Shown: piece after piece, positions 55,292 through 64,000 of the stretch
Layout of the letters: every line of letters starts with the position of its first letter
Numbering within the stretch: position 1 is the stretch's first letter
Program-made: the position numbers and the translations under genes
Source: Corallium rubrum
Lineage: Eukaryota > Cnidaria > Anthozoa > Scleralcyonacea > Coralliidae
Reading direction: 5' to 3'
DNA: 64,000 nucleotides
Assembly (NCBI GenBank): GCA_964035015.1
Contig: OZ035997.1
Coordinates: 60,963,785 to 61,027,784, forward strand
Notes under the pieces: model-generated
What the model saw: only the letters and a program-made list of their open reading frames with translations
Databases searched by the model: none
Told to the model about the DNA's origin: nothing

Positions 55292-55954
55292 TAGTAACAA
55301 CGGAAGTATTCACTAAAATTGAAATAACCATGTACTCTAGTATATAAGTGTATCCACTAAATCACATGCGCCTAAAGGAAAGTTGGCTCCAATTATTCGG
55401 ATTGTGTGAATAGGCCTTAAAAGCTATCTGAATTAACCCTCTCAATTCTGCATTCCGTTTTAGTATTTTAGTACAGGTTATTTTGAGGCGACGAGGGATA
55501 TGTGATTTATTCACATGGCGAGGTTGACAGGATTTCATAAGATAAGGAGTGGTGCGGGGGATATTAGACGGGACGATTAGCGGAGAATATTATAGCGAGG
55601 AATGGTAGAGGGGAATATTAGAGGGGAATATTAATCTATTGTTTTGCCCGGGGCTATTGAATATATTCCCCTAAAAGAAGAAAGGAAACCGAGGCATGTG
55701 AAAAATAACTCTGATTAACGCCAGGCGATTTTACTCGTCATTGGGAGGCCGCTCGGGTTGACAGGGTTAAAGACCGATAGGCACTTATCATGGTGCACGG
55801 CGCATTGTTAGATTTGATTGACCCAAGTAGCCCGGATGCGAATGGCATAAAAGTGGTCCTCGTTTTACTATAACGTCGTCGCATGCGTTGGTCGGATTGT
55901 ATTGGAAATACAAGGCGAGGATAGCGAGAGTATTTGCTTAGCCAATAACCTCAT
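55292..55954. repeat. Resumed receptor 3' flank of unit 6, with a modified TTAA MITE
   Basis: Continues at TAGTAACAAC exactly where the flank broke at 51214. The TTAA MITE here (55437-55766, TTAA on both sides) is 330 bp rather than 94 because of an insertion containing repeated GGGGAATATTA. Homology to other spacers stops near 55954 after CCAATAACCTCAT, at the reverse transcriptase remnant. Confidence 0.7.
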
Positions 55955-56661
55955 AACATATTCTGTGCGGAGTTTGGGTAGTTGAATCAAACATGAAGCA
56001 TTCCTTGTACCATAATTATGCGCATTTATCTGAAAATAATTTTCAAGATTCTTACATACGTTTCCGACCAAGGACGTTTTAACTAATACGCAAGCTCTTC
56101 TCTTAATTACATTTTCAATTCGAAATATCTTTAAATCACAATGGTTGGAAGAACTGATGATGGACGTTGCTCTATCATGAAAACGGATTGACTTTTGACT
56201 TTGTGTTACTGTGAGATTAAGATTTGTTAACCCACCATATGTAAGGATTGGCACAATCATAGCTTGGTAAATGGTTTTTGCTGAAGGTACATTGAGGTAT
56301 TGCCTGATTTTGGCCAGTAATCGAAGACGTCCCATAGCTCGACCAAAATTCCGATTCAGATTTAGAGATGTGTCAATTTCAATTCCAAGGACCTGTAAGT
56401 TGATTTAGTTTCGATCTTCTCATAACCATACATAATATTCAACGATTTTGCTGCTTAGAATTTTGCTGCTCATCATTGGCTAGCTATCAGAAAATTCAGT
56501 TTTGTCATATACAATTTGGGATCGATTGAACAAATAATCTTTAAACCATTCCAACTCTAAATCTGCAATTCCATATTTTGATAATTTCGTTATTAACTTG
56601 CTGTGTCCTAATTTATCAAACGCTTTACTTAGGCCGATAAATTCGATAAATACTGCACCCA

Positions 56662-58809
56662 CACTGTTAATTCCAAGGAGTTAATTTGACTCCAAAAGTG
56701 GAGTTAAAAAAAACGTAACAGAATAACTCCTTTTCTGGAGTTATTTTTTACTCCAAAATTTAACTCCTTTTTCGGAGTAAGTGTAACTCCAAAACTGGAG
56801 TAACAATAACTCCGAGAGGCGTAGATATTACTCCAGAATTGGAGTAAAAAGTACTCCAGAATTGGATCAAAAAGAGCAATAATTTGACTCAGAAGTGGTC
56901 CAGGTGTACAAATAAACACACCAGATAACTCCTTTTGTGGAGTTATATTTATTTACACTGGAAGACAAATTTCACAAATGAATACAAACACAAATTGGTT
57001 GAAAACGTTTTATTCGATAGATTATATGGCTTGCACTTGTCTTATATATAAAGTTTGTTATATATATACTCAGCCTATGTATATATAAAATATTAATCAT
57101 ATGCAGTTAATATATGCATTTGTAAGAAAAGTTCTCTTCAGTGCTCGTCACCACTCACCGTAGGACTCTTGTAAGTTCTCCAAATTATCGAGATCGTGGT
57201 TCCCTACCATGTATTTATCCAGCACATATTTCTGGAGTTGTCGTACACGTACTCGAAGCATATGTTCCTTGTTGCGAATATTTATATAATAACAATAATC
57301 AACAATTGACAGGAATCTTCGAAGAAAAGCATTTATCGTTCAATTATTTAGTTTATTGTTGATACTCCCTCAATCCTTTGAAGTGACAGACTCCAATAGT
57401 CAAGTTATGCAAATTTAATAACTTCAGTGCGAATAATCCCGTACCATATATTAATTAATCTGGCAAGTCGTCGTCTCGTTCGCTAGTCTTTGCTGGAAAG
57501 ACTCGATGCTGTCGTCGTTGTGTCCGAACTCGACGAGTTATTCAACAACTATAGCCTTTCTCTGCGGAGTTTTAATTGTTGGGGGAATTATTAGTGTAAA
57601 AGGCTAAAAGCTTCTGTCGATAACACTGCCGTTGTCTCGTTCGCTAGTCTTCGATGAAAAAGATTAACTCCAATCAATGCGGTCCTTGTTGTGTATCCGA
57701 GATATTCAGCGATAGAACAAATGATTCCTTTGCGGAGTTTGTCGATGAAACTTTAAAAATGTTAGTTATTAAAATAAAAAATCTCATCTTGTCGACAACG
57801 GTGAAGCTAATTGGTATATTATCATGAGCTGTGTCATGAGCGAGATCAACCGTGACTGCCGAAGAAGATCAAAATTTGCGATTTCTGCTTGGTTGAGCCC
57901 CGAGTGGACCTATGCGAAGACAGTACTGTTTGTTAATTGTTTTTCTTCGCATGCAGAGGTCCGCACGGGGCTTAACCAATCAGGAATTGCAAATGTTGAA
58001 CCTCTTCAGCAAACAAGCTATACGGTTACTCCCGTTCATAACCAAGCGTTGTCGATAAGAAAATATTTTATCCCAATTACAGTTTTAAAGATTCAACGAC
58101 AAACTTAATAAACGGCTGTAGAGTTTTAAAACAACGAAATACCGATGTATAGAAGAAAACCCTTCAACGAAGTAAACCGTCACATTATTGAACGACGTTT
58201 TAAATGATTGAAATAAAATATTGCCGTTTCCAGCGGCGCCATTCAATTCTTCACAAAAATCAACAAAGTAGCAAGGTGAGACAACTATCTCCGGCCCGCG
58301 ACTATTGTTACTCCAAGTTAAGTCAAACAAGGATGACACTTTTATACAATGCCGTCAATACACCATACATTCTTCTCAACTCTTTTTAAAATTTGAAATT
58401 TTATCCAACGCACCGCGTAGGTAGCACTCAACTTCTGAACTCAAAGCTAAACCAACATGCTGCGAATTATCTTCTCATTTGGAGTTAAATTCAGCTCCAT
58501 CATTCAAGATCAAATTTAACTCCATTATTAAGAGTAATTTTTAACTCCATCAGACCAAGGAGTTAAATTCTCAAAAACAACTCCTGGAGTAGAATAATGT
58601 ACTAGTCTTACTCTAATGTTGGAGTTATTTCAACTCCCTTGATGGAGTTAAAATAACTTGACATGGAGTAAAATGAAAGGTAACTCCTTAGTTGGAGTTA
58701 AATTAACTCCGTTATTGGAGTCAAAAAAACTCTGAAATTTTTACTCTACCAAAAGGAGTTATTTTTACTCCCTTGATGGAGTTAAAATAACCCCTTGAAA
58801 TTAACAGTG
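56662..58809. mobile_element. 2.1-kb CACTG-ended transposon inside the reverse transcriptase
   Basis: Ends CACTGTTAATTCCAAGGAG and CCTTGAAATTAACAGTG are related to those of the 4.1-kb element, with the same ACTCC / GGAGT-rich subterminal zones (about 56662-56950 and 58480-58809). CA flanks both sides (56660-56661, 58810-58811). Removing the element and one CA joins the flanking codons in frame as NLV / GAVFIEF, so a 2-bp duplication is well supported. The interior (56950-58480) has no recognised gene. Confidence 0.75.
57850..58012. repeat. Foldback within the 2.1-kb transposon
   Basis: Arms CAAAATTTGCGATTTCTGCT ... GAGCCCCGAGTGGACC and GGTCCGCACGGGGCTTAACC ... GCAAATGTTGA are inverted with a few mismatches. 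Confidence 0.55.
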
Positions 58810-59231
58810 CACCAAATTTTTCTTATCCACTTCCCTCTGAATATTGTCCATAAATAATACAACAGGCAAGTTCAGTAGATCGATTTTTTCTAAAGCCAAA
58901 TTAGTTGTCGTGAAGTAGATTATTGGTTTCAAGATAATTTGACAGTTGTCTCTGGGTATGATGGATATAGGTCGATAGTTTTGTACATCTCCCCGAGGAA
59001 CTTTTTTATGTATAGGAATCACTTTTGTTGATTTGCCTTCGATTGGATATACGCCAGTTTCAAAAGACATGTTTATCAGATAAGTCAATCTTTTAGAACG
59101 AAGGGGGAATATTATCCAAACCAGAGGATTTTTTATTCTTTCATAAGGTCAGTTCATTTTCCACAACCCCTGCTGTAACATTGTTAAATTTGAAAGTATT
59201 TTGTGTATTTTCAATCTCTATAGCGTGCAGT

Positions 59232-59369
59232 TTGAGAGTGGGTGTAGTCTCATACTCAGTGCATGAGGGTGAGTGGAGACTCGTTGACTGTTGAGTTGCA
59301 CTTAGTGAGTGTGAGGGGTCACTCATTGAGTGTGAGTGGGAGTGTGAGTGCGCTTTTAGAATACAGGCG
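59232..59369. repeat. Half palindrome (before copy 7)
   Basis: Only the right arm of the ~245-bp palindrome is present, from GAGAGTGGGTGTAGTCTC to TTTTAGAATACAGGCG, with its own variants. The left arm is missing, so either this is the ancestral single arm or one arm was deleted. Confidence 0.65.
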
Positions 59370-60400
59370 TAAGAAGCCAAAAGATAAATGCAACTAACGT
59401 AAATTCTCTTCTTTGATTCTTACTTAAATCTCATCTAGTTAAGGATTAAAGCTAGTTTTAAATCCGCAAACAGGACATCACGAGAAATATTTAGATCAAT
59501 TATATGTAACGTGTATATCTGAAAATACGTTTAAGAGCAAACTGATCAAGTTTAATAGTTCAAATAATAAATAAGCCAAACAATTTGGCAATCTCCTTCT
59601 CTTTACGTTACCTCCCATCTTGTTTGCTTGGCAACCGTTTTTGAAGTACCTCCAGTTACGCATATGGTCCATTCACGACTGTTTTCGAAGATTCTTTCCA
59701 AGATTAAGTATTAGCCTAGGTTGAACGATATAAAGGACTGGGGGGCTAATCATCCTTACTTGCAGCCGCGTAAGAATCCTTAAAGGGAATTTACAAACTT
59801 GAAGGCCTTGGTAATATCAGTTTAATAAATGTGATGTCTAAGATCTCCTTTAAGGGCCACTCAATACTCATCTGATTGGGATCTTACTGTGGGTTTTAAG
59901 CTCGTCATAAACTAAATTTCCAAAAAGAATATTTCTTCTAATATTTACTGTATAACGAACCCCCATTCAACTGACACTAAAAGCTCATTTGGCCATTGTT
60001 ATTATTCAGAAACTTTATTAAACAGGCATCAAAACCTACCCTATTTTTGTGTACAGCTATTCTATTTCTACGCTCGAAGCGTCAGTATTTCGTTATCAAA
60101 ACTATTCTTCGCAGTTCACCACCTTTTCACTTTTGTTTATTCACAATGAAGTATAGTTTCGTTATATTCTTCAGTATACACACATGAAAATACGCCTGTA
60201 TTATACAGCTTCTTTTAACAGTTGATTTTGGACGGAGAAGTTCAAATTCAAGTTTCAAGTTTTATTCACATTAGAAAGGGAGAAATTATTTACAAGAGAG
60301 GATTCATTAGTCAGTCAAGAGTAATATTGAAGACTTTTATGCATATCTGTAAACACTTCAAATATCCTTACCTTGGTGCAACTTATTTAAGAAACACGAT
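59370..60400. repeat. 5' flank of array unit 7
   Basis: Aligns with the other receptor 5' flanks but lacks the SINE: the sequence runs from CATCCTTACTTGCAG straight to CCGCGTAAGAATCC. Because about 15 bp of SINE-side sequence remains (GGGGGCTAATCATCCTTAC), this is a deletion of an existing SINE rather than an empty site. No gene seen. Confidence 0.65.
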
Positions 60401-63400
60401 GTGCAATATCGAAACATGGTATTTTGCTGCCGTTGGAACATGAAGGTTTTTTACAACACTGCTATGACAAACTTCGTTACATTGTGCCAGCTAGTCTTAA
60501 TACTTAGTTTCTCATGTGGTGAAACCCGAACTTCAAGGCGTCTTGTGGACGACGTCGAAAGAAACAGATATAGCCCAACTGTTGAGCGTTTTTTGTATTG
60601 TTCTTTTAAGCGAAGTAAAGTGGGAACTGCAACGGCATGGAATGATTTCTGGTTACGAGCGACAGCTAGTAGTACGAAGAGAAACAATTTAAATACAGAC
60701 CATGAAACTGTTTTGCATTATTCAAAGGGTGAAACAACCAAAGGAAAAGAGATAGACAACAGGCACTATCCATTACTGGAAAATTCGGCGAGTAATCCGA
60801 ATCGTTCACCATTGATAGTAAACAATCGCAACGAAGTCCAAGGAGAGAAACAAATGAACATTAAGCTAAGAGCTGCAAGAAGTGTCGATCATCATGAAGA
60901 GACAGACGAACCAGTCCTACCTGTATGTCCTGCAGAAGTGTCGTGCCTTGCTAATTGTTGCAGTCATTTCAACAAACTCTCAACTGTCCAAAGACTTAAA
61001 TGTCATTGCGATCCTTACTGCAACTTCTTTAACGATTGTTGTGCCGACAATGAACGATATTGTGGGAAGGGACAGTTGGTTTCTGATCTGATAGATCAAA
61101 AACTGTTTTCTTGCGCTTTGCTATCTAATATTAAAAATATTAAAAAAGTGTGGTTCGTGAGCAAATGTCCTGAGAACTTTGAACCTAAGGAACTATCATT
61201 GAAGTGTCAAAATGTTCCAAGGCGATTGAGTGGACACGACATTCGTAGTCACGTTCCTGTGATTGGCGAGAATAATGTGTTATTCCGAAATGAATATTGC
61301 GCACGCTGTAATCGTGTTAAAGTGCTAGAATACTTTGGTCTTAATATTTCCTGTTCCGTCCTGCCACCTTCATCCATAACTACAATCGAAGGAATGGTAG
61401 CGTTCGCTTTAAAATTTTGTGAACCTGTGAGCATTGCTATTTTTAAAAAGAGCCATCAACGTGCGCATAATTGTTTACCACCTATTTTAAACAAAAAATT
61501 TAGGGTTGTACGATCTTGTCCAGGAGAACATATATACCAACACAATTGCACCAATGGTCCCGTCGGGCTGGTCGAGGACCGTCCCGGAGATTCCATAAGA
61601 TACAGAAACATCTGGTGTAGTTATTGTTGGAATGTAACAAAAGAGGACCTACACTGTAGTTTCTTTAACACACATCTGGGGCATGGTGTTGGTATATATT
61701 TTTTTGAAACTCCACCCCTGTCTCTTGCAATGGATCTTTCGAGTGATAAGCGGCATAGTTCGCACCTCGAAGTTTCATGTCCCAACTACGGGGCTCCTCT
61801 TGATGTCATACCGCCAGTGGACGATTTTCTCGATAAATATCTGGTGGTAGTATGGCTCAAAAGTGAACACCCAAATTTCTTTATAACTACTGGAAAGTTC
61901 TTGTCTTCTCTGAAAACTGTTTTTAATATCAATAGTTCGCAAGTGTCGAACATAAACGTTTCCAAATACTTTAACAAATATACGAAAATCTACTTGTACT
62001 CCTTGGTTAGTTTTGAGTTGTCTCTGACAAGCGAGGAAACATTGCGTTTAGCAAAAGAAAACCGAACTAAAATAATTGACACCCAACAGTCCAACTTATT
62101 TCCTCTAAAGAATGGATCTTCGAGTATCCCACTTAGAAACCTCTTGTTTTTCTCTCGAGAATTTGACATAGTTATATACTCGAATGATACTCTCAGGAAT
62201 GCTACATTCACAGTATTTAAAACCTCGTCTCGTCAACTGGCGTGCATTCAAAAATGGACATATCCTCCCGGTGATTACACTATACTAGAAAACGACCAAT
62301 ATTTTATCAAATCGACTGGGAAAACATTCGATAAAAAGGAAGTGTTTTCCGAGTCTAGTAACTCAAGCACCCGAAAAACTATTTTTATTTGCGAAAAGGT
62401 TGTTTTTACGAACTGCGAAGGAAAACGAATCGTCCTAAAGCCTGAAGAATACAAAAAGTTTAGGAATCTCAGCATACTCTACAACAGAACAAACGTAAGG
62501 TATGATTTTGGGGAGTATGACTTAGAAAATGGAGCGGTCATGGTGTGTGGGCACTATTTGCAGCTGCGTGATTCGAAAGTCCCAGTTGAAAATCAAAACA
62601 GTACACAACTTTATCTAACGTATTTAACATGGATTGGGTTTCTTATATCCATGATCTCTTTATTTCTTGTCATTCAAACCTACGCTATTTTCTCCGAACT
62701 TCGTCGTCTTTCTGGGAAAAACATTTTAAGTTTGGCCGTGTCGTTGTTCCTAGTGCAACTTCTTTGGCTGAGTGCGGTTGGTCGACCTCGTCCGGCCCTC
62801 GTCTGTCACGTGACCGCAGTTGTCGAGCACTACCTGTTCGTCGTGTCATTCGTCGCCATGGCAACGATTGCGTATCACACACATTCCGTGTTCGCGAGCA
62901 AGGTGGTATCGAGAGACGAATCTCTGGCGAGCGAAAACAAGAAGTTCCTCATGTTCTCGACCATTGTTTGGGGTTTTCCCGCCATTTTTGTCATCGCGTG
63001 CGCGGTGATAGATGACCATGATGTTTACGATATTTACGTGAACGATAGATTGCAGATATGTTGGTTCAAAACTAAAGAAGCCCAGGAGTATTTGTTTGTC
63101 CTTCCAGTCGGTTTAATCTTGGCTTTCAACGTGATATTCTTCATTCGTACCGTGGTTGTCATTCAGCGCCGACGTTCTGAAAGCTCTGTATTAACTGCGT
63201 CGTCTCATCAACGACCAAGAACCATGTTCTGGATATACCTCAAGCTCTCCACCTTGATGGGGTTCAGTTGGCTCTTCGGATTTATGGATGTGCTGATAGA
63301 CTCGACCCAAGTCTTCTCGTATCTGGTCGTGATTTTTGCATCATTTCAAGGTCTTTACTTGGCCGTCGCTTTTCTTTGGAACAAACGCATTTTAAAGATG

Positions 63401-63505
63401 TATAAGAAATTAGCTACAAGGAAGAGAGGTGGCAGACCGAAAGCTAGTCGTGATTGCAGAAGTAATTTAAGCAAGTCTAGTGGCACAAGTGAAACTAGAT
63501 GGTAG
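60401..63505 (+). CDS. SMB-domain family B GPCR, copy 7 (intact)
   Basis: Open for 1,034 codons; the first ATG here lies 15 bp upstream of the usual one, and the third in-frame ATG (60440) matches the likely start of the other copies. Domain order, SMB cysteine spacing and 7TM motifs are retained. Mixed character: the N-terminal and TM parts resemble copy 1 (NIKNIKKVWF, LWLSAVGRPRPALVC), the middle resembles copies 2-4. Two oddities: the stretch PNYDPYLELCRAP is shortened to PNYGAP, an in-frame 21-bp loss that removes a cysteine conserved elsewhere, and the tail ends SSGTSETRW. The Gly-rich loop is unique (THLGHGVGIYFFETPP). Likely functional if that cysteine is not essential. Confidence 0.83.
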   Translation: MQYRNMVFCCRWNMKVFYNTAMTNFVTLCQLVLILSFSCGETRTSRRLVDDVERNRYSPTVERFLYCSFKRSKVGTATAWNDFWLRATASSTKRNNLNTDHETVLHYSKGETTKGKEIDNRHYPLLENSASNPNRSPLIVNNRNEVQGEKQMNIKLRAARSVDHHEETDEPVLPVCPAEVSCLANCCSHFNKLSTVQRLKCHCDPYCNFFNDCCADNERYCGKGQLVSDLIDQKLFSCALLSNIKNIKKVWFVSKCPENFEPKELSLKCQNVPRRLSGHDIRSHVPVIGENNVLFRNEYCARCNRVKVLEYFGLNISCSVLPPSSITTIEGMVAFALKFCEPVSIAIFKKSHQRAHNCLPPILNKKFRVVRSCPGEHIYQHNCTNGPVGLVEDRPGDSIRYRNIWCSYCWNVTKEDLHCSFFNTHLGHGVGIYFFETPPLSLAMDLSSDKRHSSHLEVSCPNYGAPLDVIPPVDDFLDKYLVVVWLKSEHPNFFITTGKFLSSLKTVFNINSSQVSNINVSKYFNKYTKIYLYSLVSFELSLTSEETLRLAKENRTKIIDTQQSNLFPLKNGSSSIPLRNLLFFSREFDIVIYSNDTLRNATFTVFKTSSRQLACIQKWTYPPGDYTILENDQYFIKSTGKTFDKKEVFSESSNSSTRKTIFICEKVVFTNCEGKRIVLKPEEYKKFRNLSILYNRTNVRYDFGEYDLENGAVMVCGHYLQLRDSKVPVENQNSTQLYLTYLTWIGFLISMISLFLVIQTYAIFSELRRLSGKNILSLAVSLFLVQLLWLSAVGRPRPALVCHVTAVVEHYLFVVSFVAMATIAYHTHSVFASKVVSRDESLASENKKFLMFSTIVWGFPAIFVIACAVIDDHDVYDIYVNDRLQICWFKTKEAQEYLFVLPVGLILAFNVIFFIRTVVVIQRRRSESSVLTASSHQRPRTMFWIYLKLSTLMGFSWLFGFMDVLIDSTQVFSYLVVIFASFQGLYLAVAFLWNKRILKMYKKLATRKRGGRPKASRDCRSNLSKSSGTSETRW

Positions 63506-63825
63506 TTGTGCGAGTATCATCATCTGTCTTGGTTATCCCTTGTAATCTGAGTTCTAATATTTAAGAAACTGAAATCTCGTTGAAAAAACTAAAGTGCTGC
63601 AGCGTAGGGAATTTTTTTGATAGAGCAAGGTGAAAACGTGGTAAGCTGTTGAAATTTTTAGTAATGAAATACCAACGTTTCGAGCAGAGCCTTTACTAGA
63701 GTAAAGTGTGATGAAGGGCTCCACTCGAAACGTCAATGTTTTGTTACGAAATATCTTGGCAGTTTACCGCCTTATTACTTTGCTGAAACCCCGTCTTTGT
63801 AACTTAAGAAGAACAAATTGTCTAA
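63506..63825. repeat. 3' flank of unit 7
   Basis: Standard receptor 3' flank, including the ACGTTTCGAGC hairpin at about 63646-63762. It matches the unit 6 flank more closely than spacers 1-5 (AACTTAAGAA..AACAAATTGTC). It breaks at about 63825. Confidence 0.7.
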
Positions 63826-64000
63826 AGCCCCGGTCAAACGAGGATGATAGCTGATGAGAGTTGACCATGAGAGTTGACGAGAGTTGTAGGATTTACTGCG
63901 CGTAGCAGGGAGACTAGGGACGAATTTCGAGGTAAACAAAGTACTAAACTCTCATCAACTCTCATATGCCAACTCTCATGACCGGTCAAACGAGCAAAAA
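63826..64000. repeat. Partial repeat element at window end
   Basis: Starts CCCCGGTCAAACGAGGATG and contains GAGAGTTGA direct repeats that are mirrored by TCAACTCTCAT near the right end; CCGGTCAAACGAG recurs at 63982. It interrupts the receptor flank, so is probably a MITE; the right end may lie beyond the window. Confidence 0.5.

Larger units (their letters stand above)
55955..59148 (-). pseudogene. Decayed non-LTR reverse transcriptase, split by a transposon
   Basis: Minus-strand reading gives an N-terminal part (SSGLDNIPPS, then FETGVYP, IPIHKK, NYRPISIIP; about 59148-58810), then after the inserted element GAVFIEFIGLSKAFDKL (56661-56480), then thumb-domain sequence (RLLAKIRQYL, 56335-55960). 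The part expected to hold GVPQGS and YADD is missing, and there is at least one frameshift near 59090. Both ends are lost: the 3' end stops inside the coding region, which is not normal retrotransposon truncation and implies a later deletion. It replaces about 1.4 kb of the standard spacer. Confidence 0.8.

Overview
The window is animal nuclear DNA: spliced exons, AT-rich spacers, abundant MITEs, SINEs and non-LTR retrotransposons, and no bacterial gene organisation. The repeat types (a 5S-derived SINE, a 2A-bearing CR1/L2-like element, a TTAA MITE with a core I associate with coral and anemone genomes) and the receptor type suggest a cnidarian, probably an anthozoan. That placement is inference.

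Layout. 1-4.9 kb holds two exons of a class VII-like unconventional myosin (772-909 and 2672-2733), with a retrotransposon 3' end in the intron between them and a MITE cluster after them. From about 4.9 kb to the end lies a tandem array of a ~7.1 kb unit, seven copies, all on the + strand. Each unit carries one single-exon gene of about 1,030 codons: signal peptide, somatomedin-B-like domain, long Cys-rich ectodomain, and a family B (secretin/adhesion/Methuselah-like) seven-helix domain. Copies 1 (7211-10309), 3 (25220-28318), 4 (32317-35427) and 7 (60401-63505) are open. Copy 2 has a 4-bp deletion plus a 3.8-kb retrotransposon insertion. Copy 5 is an intragenic chimera with about 0.8 kb duplicated. 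Copy 6 has two small frameshifting deletions.

Spacers. The ~4-kb spacers after copies 1-5 share a standard set: a 117-bp hairpin with an ACGTTTCGAGC stem, a ~94-bp TTAA MITE, a ~245-bp perfect-type palindrome and a 5S-rRNA-derived SINE on the minus strand. The 5' flank of unit 1 lacks the palindrome and the SINE and preserves the SINE's empty site, so the array can be ordered in time. The spacer between copies 6 and 7 is heavily invaded: a foldback element at the copy-6 stop codon, a 4.1-kb CACTG-ended DNA transposon containing host-like exons and a nested hAT MITE, and a decayed minus-strand reverse transcriptase itself split by a second, 2.1-kb CACTG element.

The receptors look like a lineage-specific expansion evolving by unequal exchange, gene conversion and pseudogene formation, as in chemosensory or recognition receptor families; ligand and role cannot be read from sequence. 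The most notable single element is the intact retrotransposon at 16631-20420, whose ORF has a hydrophobic N-terminus, a 2A ribosome-skipping motif, a PHD finger, an endonuclease and a reverse transcriptase.
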